A DNA stretch of 64,000 nt, taken from assembly GCF_044430645.1 (NCBI RefSeq), contig NZ_JAWUDN010000006.1:214974-278973 (forward strand). Reading direction: 5' to 3'. Source of the stretch: Ewingella allii (GTDB lineage: Bacteria; Pseudomonadota; Gammaproteobacteria; Enterobacterales; Enterobacteriaceae). The translations under genes were made by a program, and so were the position numbers. The notes below the pieces were generated by a model. It was not told the origin of the DNA, did not search any database, and saw only the letters and a list, made by a program, of their open reading frames with translations. Each line of letters begins with the position of its first letter. The first letter of the stretch is position 1. Positions 44,121 to 53,341 of the stretch are shown here, in pieces.

Positions 44121-44865
44121 ATTCCCTCCCTGGCCAGTGCTAACTCCTAGTCTGTTAACGCTGGCCGATCAGATGACTTATCAAAAGTTAATTCCCTTTC
44201 TTATTGGTTTAAAAATCAGCTTATTCAACTCCGAACTTGCCACTTATTATTTCAATAACACTCTTCTTAACAACAAAAAATCACCTTGGCACTTAGAATA
44301 AATAAATATTATCTAGCAATATTTTATATTGCTACCTGTCATATTTACATTGCGCAGGATCTATATAAATCAGGATGTTCATTATTTGGTTTGCCTTATC
44401 TAAAAAATGGTTTGATATATATGTTGATTTTTATTTAGTACGTTATTTTAATCCATGTACAACAATCTAGACAGTTATTCTTGAAACTTTACACTGTAAA
44501 ATATATCGCTAACTCCACATTGGGCATATATTGCTCTTGTTAATTCGTTATTATTGTATCTAATTATGAGCGCCTAAGCATGGCGAAGGCTTTGTCACAC
44601 CTTTACTTTTTCAGGTAGATAGCGATATAGACCTGCGTATTAGTACAACATTTACTCTACGGCAATAAGAATGTTAGAGAATGTTTAAATACCTATTGTA
44701 AGTAATTAATGAGCAATTAGAGCATGTATGTTTATTCTTTTAAAATCATCACGATTATCACGCGAAGGCATGATAACTATTTTTTGGTCAGAGATGACTA
44801 AACTTTGCACCTTGAAAAAAACAAACTTAGCTACATTTAATTAACTACGAAATGGGACATAAACT
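44121..44865. other. AT-rich intergenic region
   Basis: A 745-bp stretch with no gene I can support. A 13-bp imperfect inverted repeat (GGCCAGTGCTAAC / GTTAACGCTGGCC, 44132-44167) follows cheV and may act as a weak terminator. The rest is strongly AT-rich, consistent with a silenced, horizontally acquired promoter region ahead of the LysR gene. Confidence 0.6.
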
Positions 44866-45717
44866 ATGGGGTTATTCACATCTATAAAAATGAAGTATTT
44901 CATGACTATCATTGAGGAAGGTAGTGTCGCAAAGGCCTGCGAAAAGCTTCATTTGACACGAACGCCGGTGAGTAAAGTCATCGCAGACATTGAAAGCTCA
45001 ATCAACATGCAGCTTTTCACCAGAAACAGCACCGGACTTCAACCTAACAGCCATGGAATCAAGCTGTATGAAGAACTGCTGCCCATTTACCATCAACTGA
45101 TTGATGTTGAACGCTCATATATTAATAATAAGCAGAGAGAAATTGTAAAAATCTTAATAGATGACAGCGTACCTCCACTGGTCTCGAGTTTTGTCGCCAA
45201 CTACCTTTCATTTAACTCCCATAGCGTTGATATTAAATATAAAGATATCTTTTCCGATGAGGGCTACGATTTCTCCTTAGGGCGCTATGACTTAATCCTG
45301 ACGGCAAAAAAATTCCCAGAGGCTTATCCCATTTTTGACTCGACTACCTTTAGTATTAGCGCCACGATACCAGAGCGTTTAGCCCGCGACGTTTTGAAGA
45401 TTGGACCAGTGAATCTCTATTGCATCGGGGCTAATGGGCAGGCTATTTACAACGATGAGCATTTCAGTTGGCTTTCTCAAGAGAATTGCATAGAGAGTGC
45501 AGAAACTGATGTAAGTAACATGTTGCTGAAAATGTCCCGAGGACATGGTATCGCTATCATGCCTGAGGCAATGGCCAAGGTGTACTATATTCCGCGAGCG
45601 GAAGTTGTGCGGCTTGTTAATGGGAGTCTTCCTATTTACCATTATTCCAGTTTGAAAAGTAACAGGATTAGAGAGGTGAGCAACACCATAAATAATCTCA
45701 CTGAGACAAATTCTTAG
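44866..45717 (+). CDS. LysR-type transcriptional regulator, AT-rich
   Basis: A 283-residue LysR-like regulator. The N-terminal HTH reads FMTIIEEGSVAKACEKLHLTRTPVSKVIADIESSINMQLFTR (about residues 12-54). The effector domain is divergent. Base composition is clearly more AT-rich than the flanks, suggesting transfer. It is about 160 bases upstream of a holin-like gene in the same orientation. LysR regulators adjacent to holin/lysis genes control leaderless chitinase or toxin release in Serratia and Yersinia, so a similar role is possible but unproven. Confidence 0.85.
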   Translation: MGLFTSIKMKYFMTIIEEGSVAKACEKLHLTRTPVSKVIADIESSINMQLFTRNSTGLQPNSHGIKLYEELLPIYHQLIDVERSYINNKQREIVKILIDDSVPPLVSSFVANYLSFNSHSVDIKYKDIFSDEGYDFSLGRYDLILTAKKFPEAYPIFDSTTFSISATIPERLARDVLKIGPVNLYCIGANGQAIYNDEHFSWLSQENCIESAETDVSNMLLKMSRGHGIAIMPEAMAKVYYIPRAEVVRLVNGSLPIYHYSSLKSNRIREVSNTINNLTETNS

Positions 45718-45877
45718 TATGTTATAAGGATATTTTACTTCGCATACTATGAATATCTCTTTTAAATAACGTATCCCATACATAGACGCGGTAAAAATGA
45801 CAGGTTTAATACCTTCACTTTTTGTGAAATATTTTATCTCTTTATTCGTATGGCGGCGTGCCAAAGGAAAAATAACT

Positions 45878-46219
45878 ATGGAAGCAATCCACGGCATCTA
45901 TACTATTTTCCATTTTCTCTGGATCCATCCTTTGGCTTTTTTCTCCGGGCTATCAACATTTGCTATATCTTGTTGGTCCGGAGGAATTGAAGGTCTTTCA
46001 CCAGGGAGAATCTTTGTTAATTCCATCATCTGCGTATTATGCACATTGGCCTTTTTAGCTGCTTTCAATCAGGAAGGGCATCATCAAGTTTTTTTACCCT
46101 TGATAGGGATTGTGGTGGGTTTTGTTGGGGCAGAGAGAATGCGGAATGCGGTTCTCAATACTTGGCTGCTGCACCGACGACGTTATTGGTCCCGTGATAG
46201 AAAAAACCGGGATGAGTAA
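45878..46219 (+). CDS. Small holin-like membrane protein
   Basis: A 113-residue protein with three hydrophobic segments (about residues 7-30, 45-63 and 72-88) and a highly basic C-terminus (LLHRRRYWSRDRKNRDE). This size and topology is that of class I phage holins. I cannot assign it to a named family with certainty. AAAGGAAA lies 8 bases before the ATG at 45878; the frame is open from 45797. No endolysin or spanin gene accompanies it in the window. Confidence 0.6.
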   Translation: MEAIHGIYTIFHFLWIHPLAFFSGLSTFAISCWSGGIEGLSPGRIFVNSIICVLCTLAFLAAFNQEGHHQVFLPLIGIVVGFVGAERMRNAVLNTWLLHRRRYWSRDRKNRDE

Positions 46220-46293
46220 TAGTTATACCCATCTAGGGAAACCCGCCGTGGGGTTTACTGGCTCCTGCGCATGAAGCCGTTGAAAAAATTCAA

Positions 46294-46316
46294 GATATGT
46301 TATAACGTAACAATAG
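46294..46316. promoter_or_regulatory. Zur box upstream of zinT
   Basis: A 23-bp AT-rich near-palindrome with core ATGTTATAACGTAACA, matching the enterobacterial Zur consensus (GAAATGTTATANTATAACATTTC). It lies about 27 bases before the zinT ATG, suiting zinc-dependent repression. Confidence 0.8.
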
Positions 46317-46343
46317 TTTGATAAGGACTATCAGGAGAACGTT

Positions 46344-46979
46344 ATGACAAAAAGCATACCTTTTACTTTATTCACTCTGGGGATTTTACTGTCCAGCTCA
46401 CAGGCCTTGGCACATGGCGCACCCATGTCGGAAAAAGATCGCAAAGCTAGCGAGGGTGTATTTGAGAACGCGGATGTTAAAGATCGTTCTCTCACCGATT
46501 GGGATGGCGTATGGCAGTCGATTAACCCATATCTCTTGAACGGCGACCTTGACCCAGTTTTGCAGAAAAAGGCCAAAGAGAATAAAAGTAAAAGCGTGGA
46601 GGAGTATCGCGAGTATTACAAGAAGGGCTATGCCACTGATATCGATATGATTGGCATTGAAAATAACGTCATTGAATTTCACCAGAATAGCCAGGCGAGA
46701 TCCTGTCACTACCATTATGACGGTTTCAAAATCCTCACCTATTCGTCCGGCAAGAAAGGGGTGCGTTACTTGTTCGAATGCCGCGACAAGCAATCCACCG
46801 CGCCAAAATATGTGCAGTTTAGCGACCATATTATTGGGCCGAAAAAATCTTCTCACTACCATTTATATATGGGCAACGACTCTCAAGAAGCCTTGCTGAA
46901 AGAGATGGACCACTGGCCAACTTACTATGAATACTCTTTAAGCAAAGAGCAGCTCGTCCACGAGATGCTTGAGCATTAA
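46344..46979 (+). CDS. zinT: Periplasmic metal-binding protein ZinT
   Basis: A 211-residue protein (216 in E. coli) that scavenges zinc or cadmium in the periplasm and can hand zinc to ZnuA. It has a signal peptide (KSIPFTLFTLGILLSSSQALA), then the lipocalin-like ZinT core SLTDWDGVWQSINPYLL, YATDIDMIGIE and FSDHIIGPKKSSHYHLYMGND, which supplies conserved metal-site histidines. The usual His-rich N-terminal stretch is reduced to a single HG. AGGAGA precedes the ATG, and a Zur box lies upstream. Confidence 0.94.
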   Translation: MTKSIPFTLFTLGILLSSSQALAHGAPMSEKDRKASEGVFENADVKDRSLTDWDGVWQSINPYLLNGDLDPVLQKKAKENKSKSVEEYREYYKKGYATDIDMIGIENNVIEFHQNSQARSCHYHYDGFKILTYSSGKKGVRYLFECRDKQSTAPKYVQFSDHIIGPKKSSHYHLYMGNDSQEALLKEMDHWPTYYEYSLSKEQLVHEMLEH

Positions 46980-47026
46980 TCGATCGGCTGTGGAGAATTT
47001 CCGCAGCCAATAAGCTATCGCACAAA

Positions 47027-47062
47027 GCAAAACGCCCGCTTAAGTTTCCTTAAGCGGGCGTC
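47027..47062 (-). terminator. Terminator after tRNA-Asn
   Basis: A perfect 12-bp stem CGCCCGCTTAAG / CTTAAGCGGGCG with a TTTC loop (GAAA on the minus strand), ending in TTTTG on the minus strand, just beyond the tRNA 3' end. Confidence 0.88.
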
Positions 47063-47069
47063 TCTAATA

Positions 47070-47145
47070 TGGCTCCTCTGACTGGACTCGAACCAGTGAC
47101 ATACGGATTAACAGTCCGCCGTTCTACCGACTGAACTACAGAGGA
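47070..47145 (-). tRNA. tRNA-Asn (anticodon GUU)
   Basis: A 76-base tRNA on the minus strand. The acceptor stem TCCTCTG pairs with CAGAGGA, the anticodon loop is CTGTTAA (GUU), the T arm is GGTTCGAGTCC, and the CCA end is encoded. Confidence 0.97.
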
Positions 47146-47277
47146 ATCGTTGGAACGGGGCGAATAATAGCGATTGCCCGCAGGCATGTCAAAGGGACAT
47201 CTGCATATTTATGTCCGTTTGCTCGCTGTTTAGCCAAGTAGCTGAGAATTGAGCCGAAAAGCGGCGTTTGCGGCACA

Positions 47278-48051
47278 TTATTGCGGCCCATCTCGCAAAA
47301 ACCTCTCTTCGAGCGTCGCCTCAAGACCGAGCATCGCGTCTTCGGCATGCTGCATGTGTTCGGTCATGATCTGAGTTACTACGTCGGCATCTTTGCGGCG
47401 CATGGCTTCAATCAGGCGATATTGATAGCTAATACCGACGCTGCGATCCACGGGTTCTGGGCGCAGGTAGATGTCTTTGCAGACCGCCAAATCTTTGAGC
47501 AACCGTTGCAGGAAGTGGCAGATAAAGGCTAGCAGCACGTTGTCAGAGTAACTAGCAACCACTCCGTGGAAGTCCAGTTCGGCCATTCGCTGCTCCCAGC
47601 GTTCTTCTTCATCTGCCGGTTCGTGGTCATAAACCGTAATCAGCTGGTGCAGTTGCTCGAAGCCCTTGGCATCAATATTGTCGATGGCACTGACCGCTAC
47701 CAGAGGCTCTAACGCCTTGCGCAGTGCATAGATATTGGCGATGGAAAGCTGGCGGGTAAAAAGATAATTGGAGAGCAAACTCATGGCGCGGGATTCGGTC
47801 ATGGATTCGATAAATGCGCCGCCGCCGGGGCCGGTTTTAGTGCGGATCAGACCCTGCACCTCCAGCGATTTCAAGGCTTCGCGCACGGTGCCTTTCCCTG
47901 CTGCGTAGCGGGTTATCAGGTCTTTCTCCTGTGGCAGTCGGTCTCCCGGCAGAAGGTTATCGCTAATAATGCTCTCTTTTATGGCATCGACAATTTCATC
48001 GGTGCGTTTGCGGCGCGTCGGTTCGCTCTGAGTTGGCCTGTCTGTACTCAT
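47278..48051 (-). CDS. FadR-subfamily GntR transcriptional regulator
   Basis: A 257-residue regulator. The N-terminal winged HTH is IVDAIKESIISDNLLPGDRLPQEKDLITRYAAGKGTVREALKSLEVQGLIRTK. An all-helical FCD effector domain follows (IYALRKALEPLVA, LDFHGVVASYSDN with likely metal ligands, EAMRRKDADVVTQIMTEHMQ). MSTDRP at 48051 was taken as the start (AAGGA upstream); MKDF at 48063 is also possible. It is the last gene of the peptide-transport operon, 16 bases after the ATPase gene, and probably autoregulates it. Confidence 0.88.
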   Translation of the reverse strand: MSTDRPTQSEPTRRKRTDEIVDAIKESIISDNLLPGDRLPQEKDLITRYAAGKGTVREALKSLEVQGLIRTKTGPGGGAFIESMTESRAMSLLSNYLFTRQLSIANIYALRKALEPLVAVSAIDNIDAKGFEQLHQLITVYDHEPADEEERWEQRMAELDFHGVVASYSDNVLLAFICHFLQRLLKDLAVCKDIYLRPEPVDRSVGISYQYRLIEAMRRKDADVVTQIMTEHMQHAEDAMLGLEATLEERFLRDGPQ

Positions 48052-48067
48052 AAAATCCTTCATCCCT

Positions 48068-48853
48068 TCAAACCCGTGGCGCGCTGGCGAGTAGCCGCTG
48101 CGTATAATCATGCTGTGGTGCGTTGAACAGCCTATCGCTTGGCGCACATTCTACCAAATCTCCGTGATACAGCACGGCCACCCGATCGGCAATCGACTCC
48201 ACCACTGCTAAATCATGGCTGATAAACAGATAGGAAAGCCCAAACTCGCGCTTTAACTGGTCTAACAGTAACAGCACCTGCGCCTGCACCGATACGTCGA
48301 GCGCGCTGACCGGCTCGTCGAGCACCAAGATACGTGCTTCTGCTGCCAGTGCGCGAGCAATCGCCAGCCGCTGTGCCTGCCCGCCGGAAAACTCATGGGG
48401 ATACCCAGCTAGCGCGTCGGCGGGCATCTGCACGGCATCCATCAGTTCCAGCATCCGCGAACGACGGCGCGCGGCGGGGTAGTTGCACAAATATCGCAGA
48501 GGCACGTTCAGCGTATCGGCGATGGTTTTGCGCGGATTGAGTGAAGCCACCGGGTCCTGAAACACATACTGAATCATTTGGCCGAAGGCTTTGTCGCCGC
48601 GCTTGGCGTGTGCCGACATCTCTTCACCCATTAGCTTGATGCTGCCGGACGTCGGGCGTTCAAGGCCCACCAACATTCGCGCCAAAGTACTTTTGCCTGA
48701 GCCGCTCTCGCCAACAATCGCCAGCGTTTCACCTGCGTCTAGGTGCAGGGAGACACCCTTGAGCGCCTCTACCTGATGTTTATGGCCGGAAAACCAGCCG
48801 GACGCGCTGCCGAAGGTTTTCACCAGCCCAATGGTTTCAATCACCTTGTTCAT
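48068..48853 (-). CDS. Peptide ABC transporter ATP-binding protein, DppF-like
   Basis: A 261-residue OppF/DppF-type ATPase. Walker A is GESGSGKST, the signature is FSGGQAQRLAIARAL, Walker B is ILVLDEPVSALDVSVQ, and the H-loop is LFISHDLAVVE. It lacks the longer C-terminal extension seen in many DppF proteins (ends YTQRLLASAPRV). Its ATG overlaps the stop of the fused permease-ATPase gene upstream (ATGA). It pairs with the ATPase half of that fusion to form the heterodimeric motor. Confidence 0.92.
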   Translation of the reverse strand: MNKVIETIGLVKTFGSASGWFSGHKHQVEALKGVSLHLDAGETLAIVGESGSGKSTLARMLVGLERPTSGSIKLMGEEMSAHAKRGDKAFGQMIQYVFQDPVASLNPRKTIADTLNVPLRYLCNYPAARRRSRMLELMDAVQMPADALAGYPHEFSGGQAQRLAIARALAAEARILVLDEPVSALDVSVQAQVLLLLDQLKREFGLSYLFISHDLAVVESIADRVAVLYHGDLVECAPSDRLFNAPQHDYTQRLLASAPRV

Positions 48854-50646
48854 GGAGCCTCCTGCGGCGACGCGTCTTGGCGATAAAGCTCGCCGACTTG
48901 TTTAAGGAAAGCACGTCCCTGACCGAGCTTTGGCACGCTGGCAATAAGGCGCCGGGTATAGTCATGTTGAGGTTGGCGAAGCACGGACCCTGTTTCGCCA
49001 GTTTCAACGATTTCACCGTGGCGCATAACCGCCACGCGGTCGCAAATCTGCGCAATAACGCCAAAATCATGAGTGATAAACAGTAGGGTCAGCCCGCGTT
49101 CGTGACGCAGCTTTTGCAGTAATTCAAGAATGCGGGCCTGCACCGTGACATCCAGCGCAGTGGTGGGTTCGTCAGCGATAATGACCTCGGGGTCATTGGC
49201 CAGCGCCATGGCAATCCCCACTCGCTGGCGCTGGCCGCCTGAAAGCTGATGCGGGAAGGCGTCAAAGCGAGATGCTGCTTGATCAATGCCGACGCTTGCC
49301 AGCAGCGCCAGTGCCCGCTGTTTGGCGGCTGAAGCCGCTAGCGGCTGGTGGGCCTGAATAGCTTCAATGATCTGTGCGCCGATAGTGAACTGCGGGTGCA
49401 AGGTGGTCAGCGGATCCTGAAAGATATAAGCCACCCGCGCGCCACGCCTCTGCTGCAACTGGCTTTGGGGAAGGGACAGCATCTCTTCGCCACTCACGTA
49501 AATCGCGCCGCCGGTTATCTCGCCGGGCGGGGAGGACACCAGCCCCATGATGGACAGCGCGGTGACGCTTTTCCCCGAGCCACTTTCGCCTATCAGCCCT
49601 AAACACTCACCCTGCGCAACGTAGAAACTAATGCCTTTCACTGCCGCCGAAACATGGGCGCCGGAGCGGAAATTCACCTGCAAATCGACCACTTCCAGCA
49701 GGGCTTTATCACTGTGCCGCGCCGCCGGTACCTGAGCGCGTTTTACGCAAGTCACTGCCTGAGCGCGCTGCAGCACGCCGGACTTGAGTCGCGGATCTAG
49801 CAGGTCACGCACGCCATCGCCGAGCAGATTAAAGCTCATTACCAGCAGGAAAATCATTAAGCCAGGCACCACCGAGACGTGCGGCGCGCTGAACATCTGT
49901 GCGCGGCCCTGTCCAAGCATTGAGCCTAAATCGGCATTGGGGGGTTGCGTCCCGAGGCCGAGGAACGACAGTCCGGCAGTTTCCAAAATCATCCAGCCGA
50001 CGGTAGTCGACATGGTTACCACTACCACCGGCATGACGTTTGGCAGCACTTCAGTCAGCAAGATTTGCAGGTGATTTTTACCCGACAGTCGCGCCGCCTG
50101 AATAAAGTCGCGCTGGCGCAGGCCGACGGTCAAGCCACGAATATTACGGGCAAAGAAGGGAATGTTGACCACTGCGATGGCGTAAAGCGCATTCAGCAGG
50201 CCGGGGCCGAGCACCGCGACAATCACCAACGCCAGCAATATGTAGGGAAAGGCCATCAGCATGTCTATCAGCCGCATCAGCAAGCTGTCGGTTTTTCCCC
50301 CGGCATAACCGGCAATCAGCCCAATCAGCGTGCCAAAAAATGCCGCCAAAAGCGTGGCGCAAATGCCCACAGCCAGCGACACGCGCGTGCCCCACAGCAG
50401 GCGTGAAAGCACGTCACGGCCCAAGGGGTCAGTGCCGAGCCAGTGTCCTTGTGAGAAGGGCGGCAGTAGGCGATTGAGTAAGTCGGTCGCGTCAGGATCT
50501 GGCAGCGGCAATAGCGGAGCCGCTAGCGCTGCCGCAACAGCCAGCACTAACAGGATTAGGCCCAGCGTGGCCAGTCTGTTGGCCAGCAACAGTGCCCAGA
50601 TTGATTGGCGATGGCGCGGCGCGGTGGTCGTTGTCGTCGAGTTCAT
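48850..50646 (-). CDS. Peptide ABC transporter permease-ATPase fusion (DppC-DppD)
   Basis: A 598-residue fusion. The N-terminal ~290 residues are a DppC permease (HWLGTDPLGRDVLSRLLWGTRVS; EAA loop IQAARLSGKNHLQILLTEVLPNVMP; end NLLGDGVRDLLDPRLKSG). After a ~30-residue linker the C-terminal half is a DppD ATPase: Walker A GESGSGKSV, signature LSGGQRQRVGIAMAL, Walker B VIIADEPTTALDVT. No stop or shift separates the halves. It overlaps both neighbours by ATGA. Confidence 0.92.
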   Translation of the reverse strand: MNSTTTTTAPRHRQSIWALLLANRLATLGLILLVLAVAAALAAPLLPLPDPDATDLLNRLLPPFSQGHWLGTDPLGRDVLSRLLWGTRVSLAVGICATLLAAFFGTLIGLIAGYAGGKTDSLLMRLIDMLMAFPYILLALVIVAVLGPGLLNALYAIAVVNIPFFARNIRGLTVGLRQRDFIQAARLSGKNHLQILLTEVLPNVMPVVVVTMSTTVGWMILETAGLSFLGLGTQPPNADLGSMLGQGRAQMFSAPHVSVVPGLMIFLLVMSFNLLGDGVRDLLDPRLKSGVLQRAQAVTCVKRAQVPAARHSDKALLEVVDLQVNFRSGAHVSAAVKGISFYVAQGECLGLIGESGSGKSVTALSIMGLVSSPPGEITGGAIYVSGEEMLSLPQSQLQQRRGARVAYIFQDPLTTLHPQFTIGAQIIEAIQAHQPLAASAAKQRALALLASVGIDQAASRFDAFPHQLSGGQRQRVGIAMALANDPEVIIADEPTTALDVTVQARILELLQKLRHERGLTLLFITHDFGVIAQICDRVAVMRHGEIVETGETGSVLRQPQHDYTRRLIASVPKLGQGRAFLKQVGELYRQDASPQEAP

Positions 50647-51590
50647 GATTTTAACCTCGGGTCGAGAAGCGCCTGAAGAATGTCAGCACAGAGATTGATC
50701 AGCACGTAGGCCGCTGCAGCAATGAGCACGCCGCCCTGAACCAGAAGCAGATCGCGAGTCGCCACGGCTTTCACCATCATCGCCCCCAGCCCCGGCCACT
50801 GAAAAACGGTCTCGATATACACTGCGCCACCCAGCACAAAGCCTGCCTGAATGCCGATCACCGGAATAACCGACACCAACGCCATACGAAACGCGTGCTT
50901 ATAGATCACTTTTCGCTCGGAAAGACCTTTGGCACGGGCGGTTCGAATGAAGTCTTGTCGCAGCACTTCCAGCATGGCGGTGCGCGTCAGGCGGGCAATT
51001 ACGCCGGTAGCGACAATCGCCAGCGTAATGGCAGGCAGGGTGAGGTGATGCAGCAAGTCCAGCGCGCCACCACCACCCCAAATGGCGTACATGCCAGAGG
51101 CGGGAAACCACTGGAGCTGCACGGCAAACAGCATGATCATCAGCAGGCCAATCCAAAAAGAGGGCATTGAAATGCCCAGCAGCACTAGCAGGGTTATCAG
51201 GCGATCCCCCCAGCCGAACTGACGCACTGCGGAGAAAATCCCTGCCAGCAAGCCCAGAACTGTGCTTATCAGTAACGCGCAACCACCCAGCAGCAGCGTG
51301 GCACCAAATCGCTCCAGCACTTCATCAATCACCGACCTGTTAAGCACGTAAGAGCGCCCAAAGTCGCCGTGCAAGATATTCCCGGCCCAGATGAAATACT
51401 GCTGATAGAGCGGCTTATTCAGCCCCAACTCTTGGTTGATGCGCGCAACGTTTTCCGGCGTCGCCCACGCGCCCAGCAGCGCCTGCGCCGGGTTGCCGGG
51501 GATCATCGCCATAATCAGAAAGACAATCAGCGACAGCCCGATAAACACCGGAATGGTCGCCAGCAGCCTTTTCAGTACGTAACCCATCAT
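50643..51590 (-). CDS. Peptide ABC transporter permease, DppB-like
   Basis: A 315-residue OppB/DppB-type permease: N-terminal helix LKRLLATIPVFIGLSLIVFL, then IPGNPAQALLG and ELGLNKPLYQQYFIW, and the EAA loop RTARAKGLSERKVIYKHAFRMALVSVI. The C-terminus is LQALLDPRLKS. It is 15 bases downstream of the binding-protein gene and overlaps the fusion gene by 4 bases. Confidence 0.92.
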   Translation of the reverse strand: MMGYVLKRLLATIPVFIGLSLIVFLIMAMIPGNPAQALLGAWATPENVARINQELGLNKPLYQQYFIWAGNILHGDFGRSYVLNRSVIDEVLERFGATLLLGGCALLISTVLGLLAGIFSAVRQFGWGDRLITLLVLLGISMPSFWIGLLMIMLFAVQLQWFPASGMYAIWGGGGALDLLHHLTLPAITLAIVATGVIARLTRTAMLEVLRQDFIRTARAKGLSERKVIYKHAFRMALVSVIPVIGIQAGFVLGGAVYIETVFQWPGLGAMMVKAVATRDLLLVQGGVLIAAAAYVLINLCADILQALLDPRLKS

Positions 51591-51605
51591 CGTGATTCTC
51601 CCCGT

Positions 51606-53180
51606 TTACTGTTTGGTTACCCGATTGAGCAACAGATTGAAATTCGGTTGCAGCGCAAAGTGCTGAATGCGCGTTGACGTCACGGCGTTTTGCTTCCAAT
51701 TAGCGACGAAAATCCACGGCGCGTCGTCATGAACCTTCTGCTGTACCTGACGATAGAGCGCGCCGCGTGTGGCGGTGTCCGTGGTCAGCCGCGCCTTTTG
51801 CAGCAGCGCGTCAACCTGCGGGTTACTGTAATACCCAGAGTTAAATCCTCCCGCTTTCGGCCACGCGTCGGTGCGCAGCGTGAGGAATGGCAGGGTGTCC
51901 GGGTCATTGGTCATCCACGCCATTTCCGCCATATGGGTTTGGTTATTCAGCCCGGCGTTCACCTTCGACAGATAGGTATTCCACTCATAGGTTTGAATCG
52001 CTACATTCAGGCCGACGGCTTTCAGATCGGCCTGAATAGCGGTCGCCATCGGGATAGGGTCGAGCATGCCGGAGCCACCCTCTGTCACGTAGAAGGTCAG
52101 CGTCGCCCCTTCGGCTCCTGCGGCTTTGAGCAACTCACGCGCTTTGGCCGGGTCATAAGGGTAGGGCGAAACCTCTTTGTTAGCCGCCCAGCCAAAAGCA
52201 CGGGGGATAGGACCATCAGCCACCTCGGCGGAACCTTGCAAAATATTGTCTGCCAGAGACTGTTTGTTCACCGCGTAATTCACCGCCTGCCGCACGCGTA
52301 CATCATTGAAGGGTGGCACCTGCGTATTGAGCATCACGTACCAGACGTGCGGGCCGGTGGTCTGATACATACGGAAGCGATCGTGCTTTTTCTCAAACAG
52401 CTTTACCGTGTCTGGCGGCACTTCCACCATGGCATCGATGCCGCCAGACAGCATCTCGGCCACCCGTGTATTACCGTCGGTTATCGGCCTGAATACGACG
52501 TGCTGTACCGCAGGTTTGCCGTCCCAATAATGCTCATTGGCATTGACCACCACCCGCTGATTGGCCTGCCACTCAGCAAAGCGAAATGCGCCAGTGCCCA
52601 CCGGGTGGCGGCCAAACTCCTTGCCATATTTCTTCACGGCGGTCGGCGAGACAATCAGGCCGGTCGGCGTCGCCAGATTAGAGAGGAAAGGGGCAAAAGG
52701 CTCTTTAAGGGTGAACACCAGCGTATTGGTGTCCGGCGTCTCAATACTTTTTATCGATGAAAAGAAGAAGGAAAGCGGGAAGGGCCCGGTGTTATGCCAC
52801 GGATTTTTGTCATTCAGCATACGGTCAAAGGTGAATTTTGCCGCTTCGGCGTTGAACGGCGTGCCATCCTGAAACGTCACGTTTTCCCGCAGATGAAAGC
52901 GATAGGTCAGACCATCCGGACTGATTTCCCAATGTGTTGCAAGGGCGGGCTCGATATCCAGCTTGCCTTCGCCATTACGTACCAACCCGTCGTAGATGTT
53001 GACCAAAATACGCGAATCGTTCGCTGCCGTGGCGATTTGCGGGTCGAGGGATTGCGGCTCGGCAACTTGGCCTATTAACAAGGCATCGGCTGGCGTTTTC
53101 GCCATGGTGGGAGCGCACCACGCCAGCGCGCCGAAGCAGAGACAGAGCGGGAGAAACCTTCTTCGCAGAGTTTGCAGCAT
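51606..53180 (-). CDS. Peptide ABC transporter substrate-binding protein (family 5)
   Basis: A 524-residue periplasmic binding protein. A signal peptide (RRRFLPLCLCFGALAWCAPTMA) precedes the family 5 fold: VAEPQSLDPQIATAANDSRILVNIYDGLV, then LRENVTFQDGTPFNAEAAKF. GAGGTC lies a few bases before the ATG at 53180; the open frame to 53282 is an extension. It is the first gene of the operon SBP-permease-fusion-ATPase-regulator, divergent from a DUF1028 gene that is often found next to such importers. Confidence 0.92.
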   Translation of the reverse strand: MLQTLRRRFLPLCLCFGALAWCAPTMAKTPADALLIGQVAEPQSLDPQIATAANDSRILVNIYDGLVRNGEGKLDIEPALATHWEISPDGLTYRFHLRENVTFQDGTPFNAEAAKFTFDRMLNDKNPWHNTGPFPLSFFFSSIKSIETPDTNTLVFTLKEPFAPFLSNLATPTGLIVSPTAVKKYGKEFGRHPVGTGAFRFAEWQANQRVVVNANEHYWDGKPAVQHVVFRPITDGNTRVAEMLSGGIDAMVEVPPDTVKLFEKKHDRFRMYQTTGPHVWYVMLNTQVPPFNDVRVRQAVNYAVNKQSLADNILQGSAEVADGPIPRAFGWAANKEVSPYPYDPAKARELLKAAGAEGATLTFYVTEGGSGMLDPIPMATAIQADLKAVGLNVAIQTYEWNTYLSKVNAGLNNQTHMAEMAWMTNDPDTLPFLTLRTDAWPKAGGFNSGYYSNPQVDALLQKARLTTDTATRGALYRQVQQKVHDDAPWIFVANWKQNAVTSTRIQHFALQPNFNLLLNRVTKQ

Positions 53181-53341
53181 ACTGACCTCGTGGCGAGTTG
53201 TGTGTGGTGTGACTCCTCTCAAAAGAGTCTGTTTATTATTTGTGCTTAATTTATTTATGCGTATAAATAGAATTAAATGCAATAATTTATACTCATAAAT
53301 TTAACGAAGTTGTCATAATACGACAAAAACAGGGGGCGGTT

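Noticed and set aside
47070..47145. tRNA-Asn as an integration site for a genomic island including the LysR/holin genes
   Set aside because: No integrase gene and no direct repeat of the tRNA 3' end found nearby.
48850..50646. Permease-ATPase fusion as a sequencing error
   Set aside because: Both neighbours overlap by ATGA, the linker is open with no remnant start or stop, and such fusions are known in this transporter family.
51690..52760. A 356-codon plus-strand open frame
   Set aside because: It lies entirely antisense to the family 5 binding-protein gene, is rich in His/Arg/Gly as expected of a shadow frame in GC-rich DNA, and has no recognisable domain.
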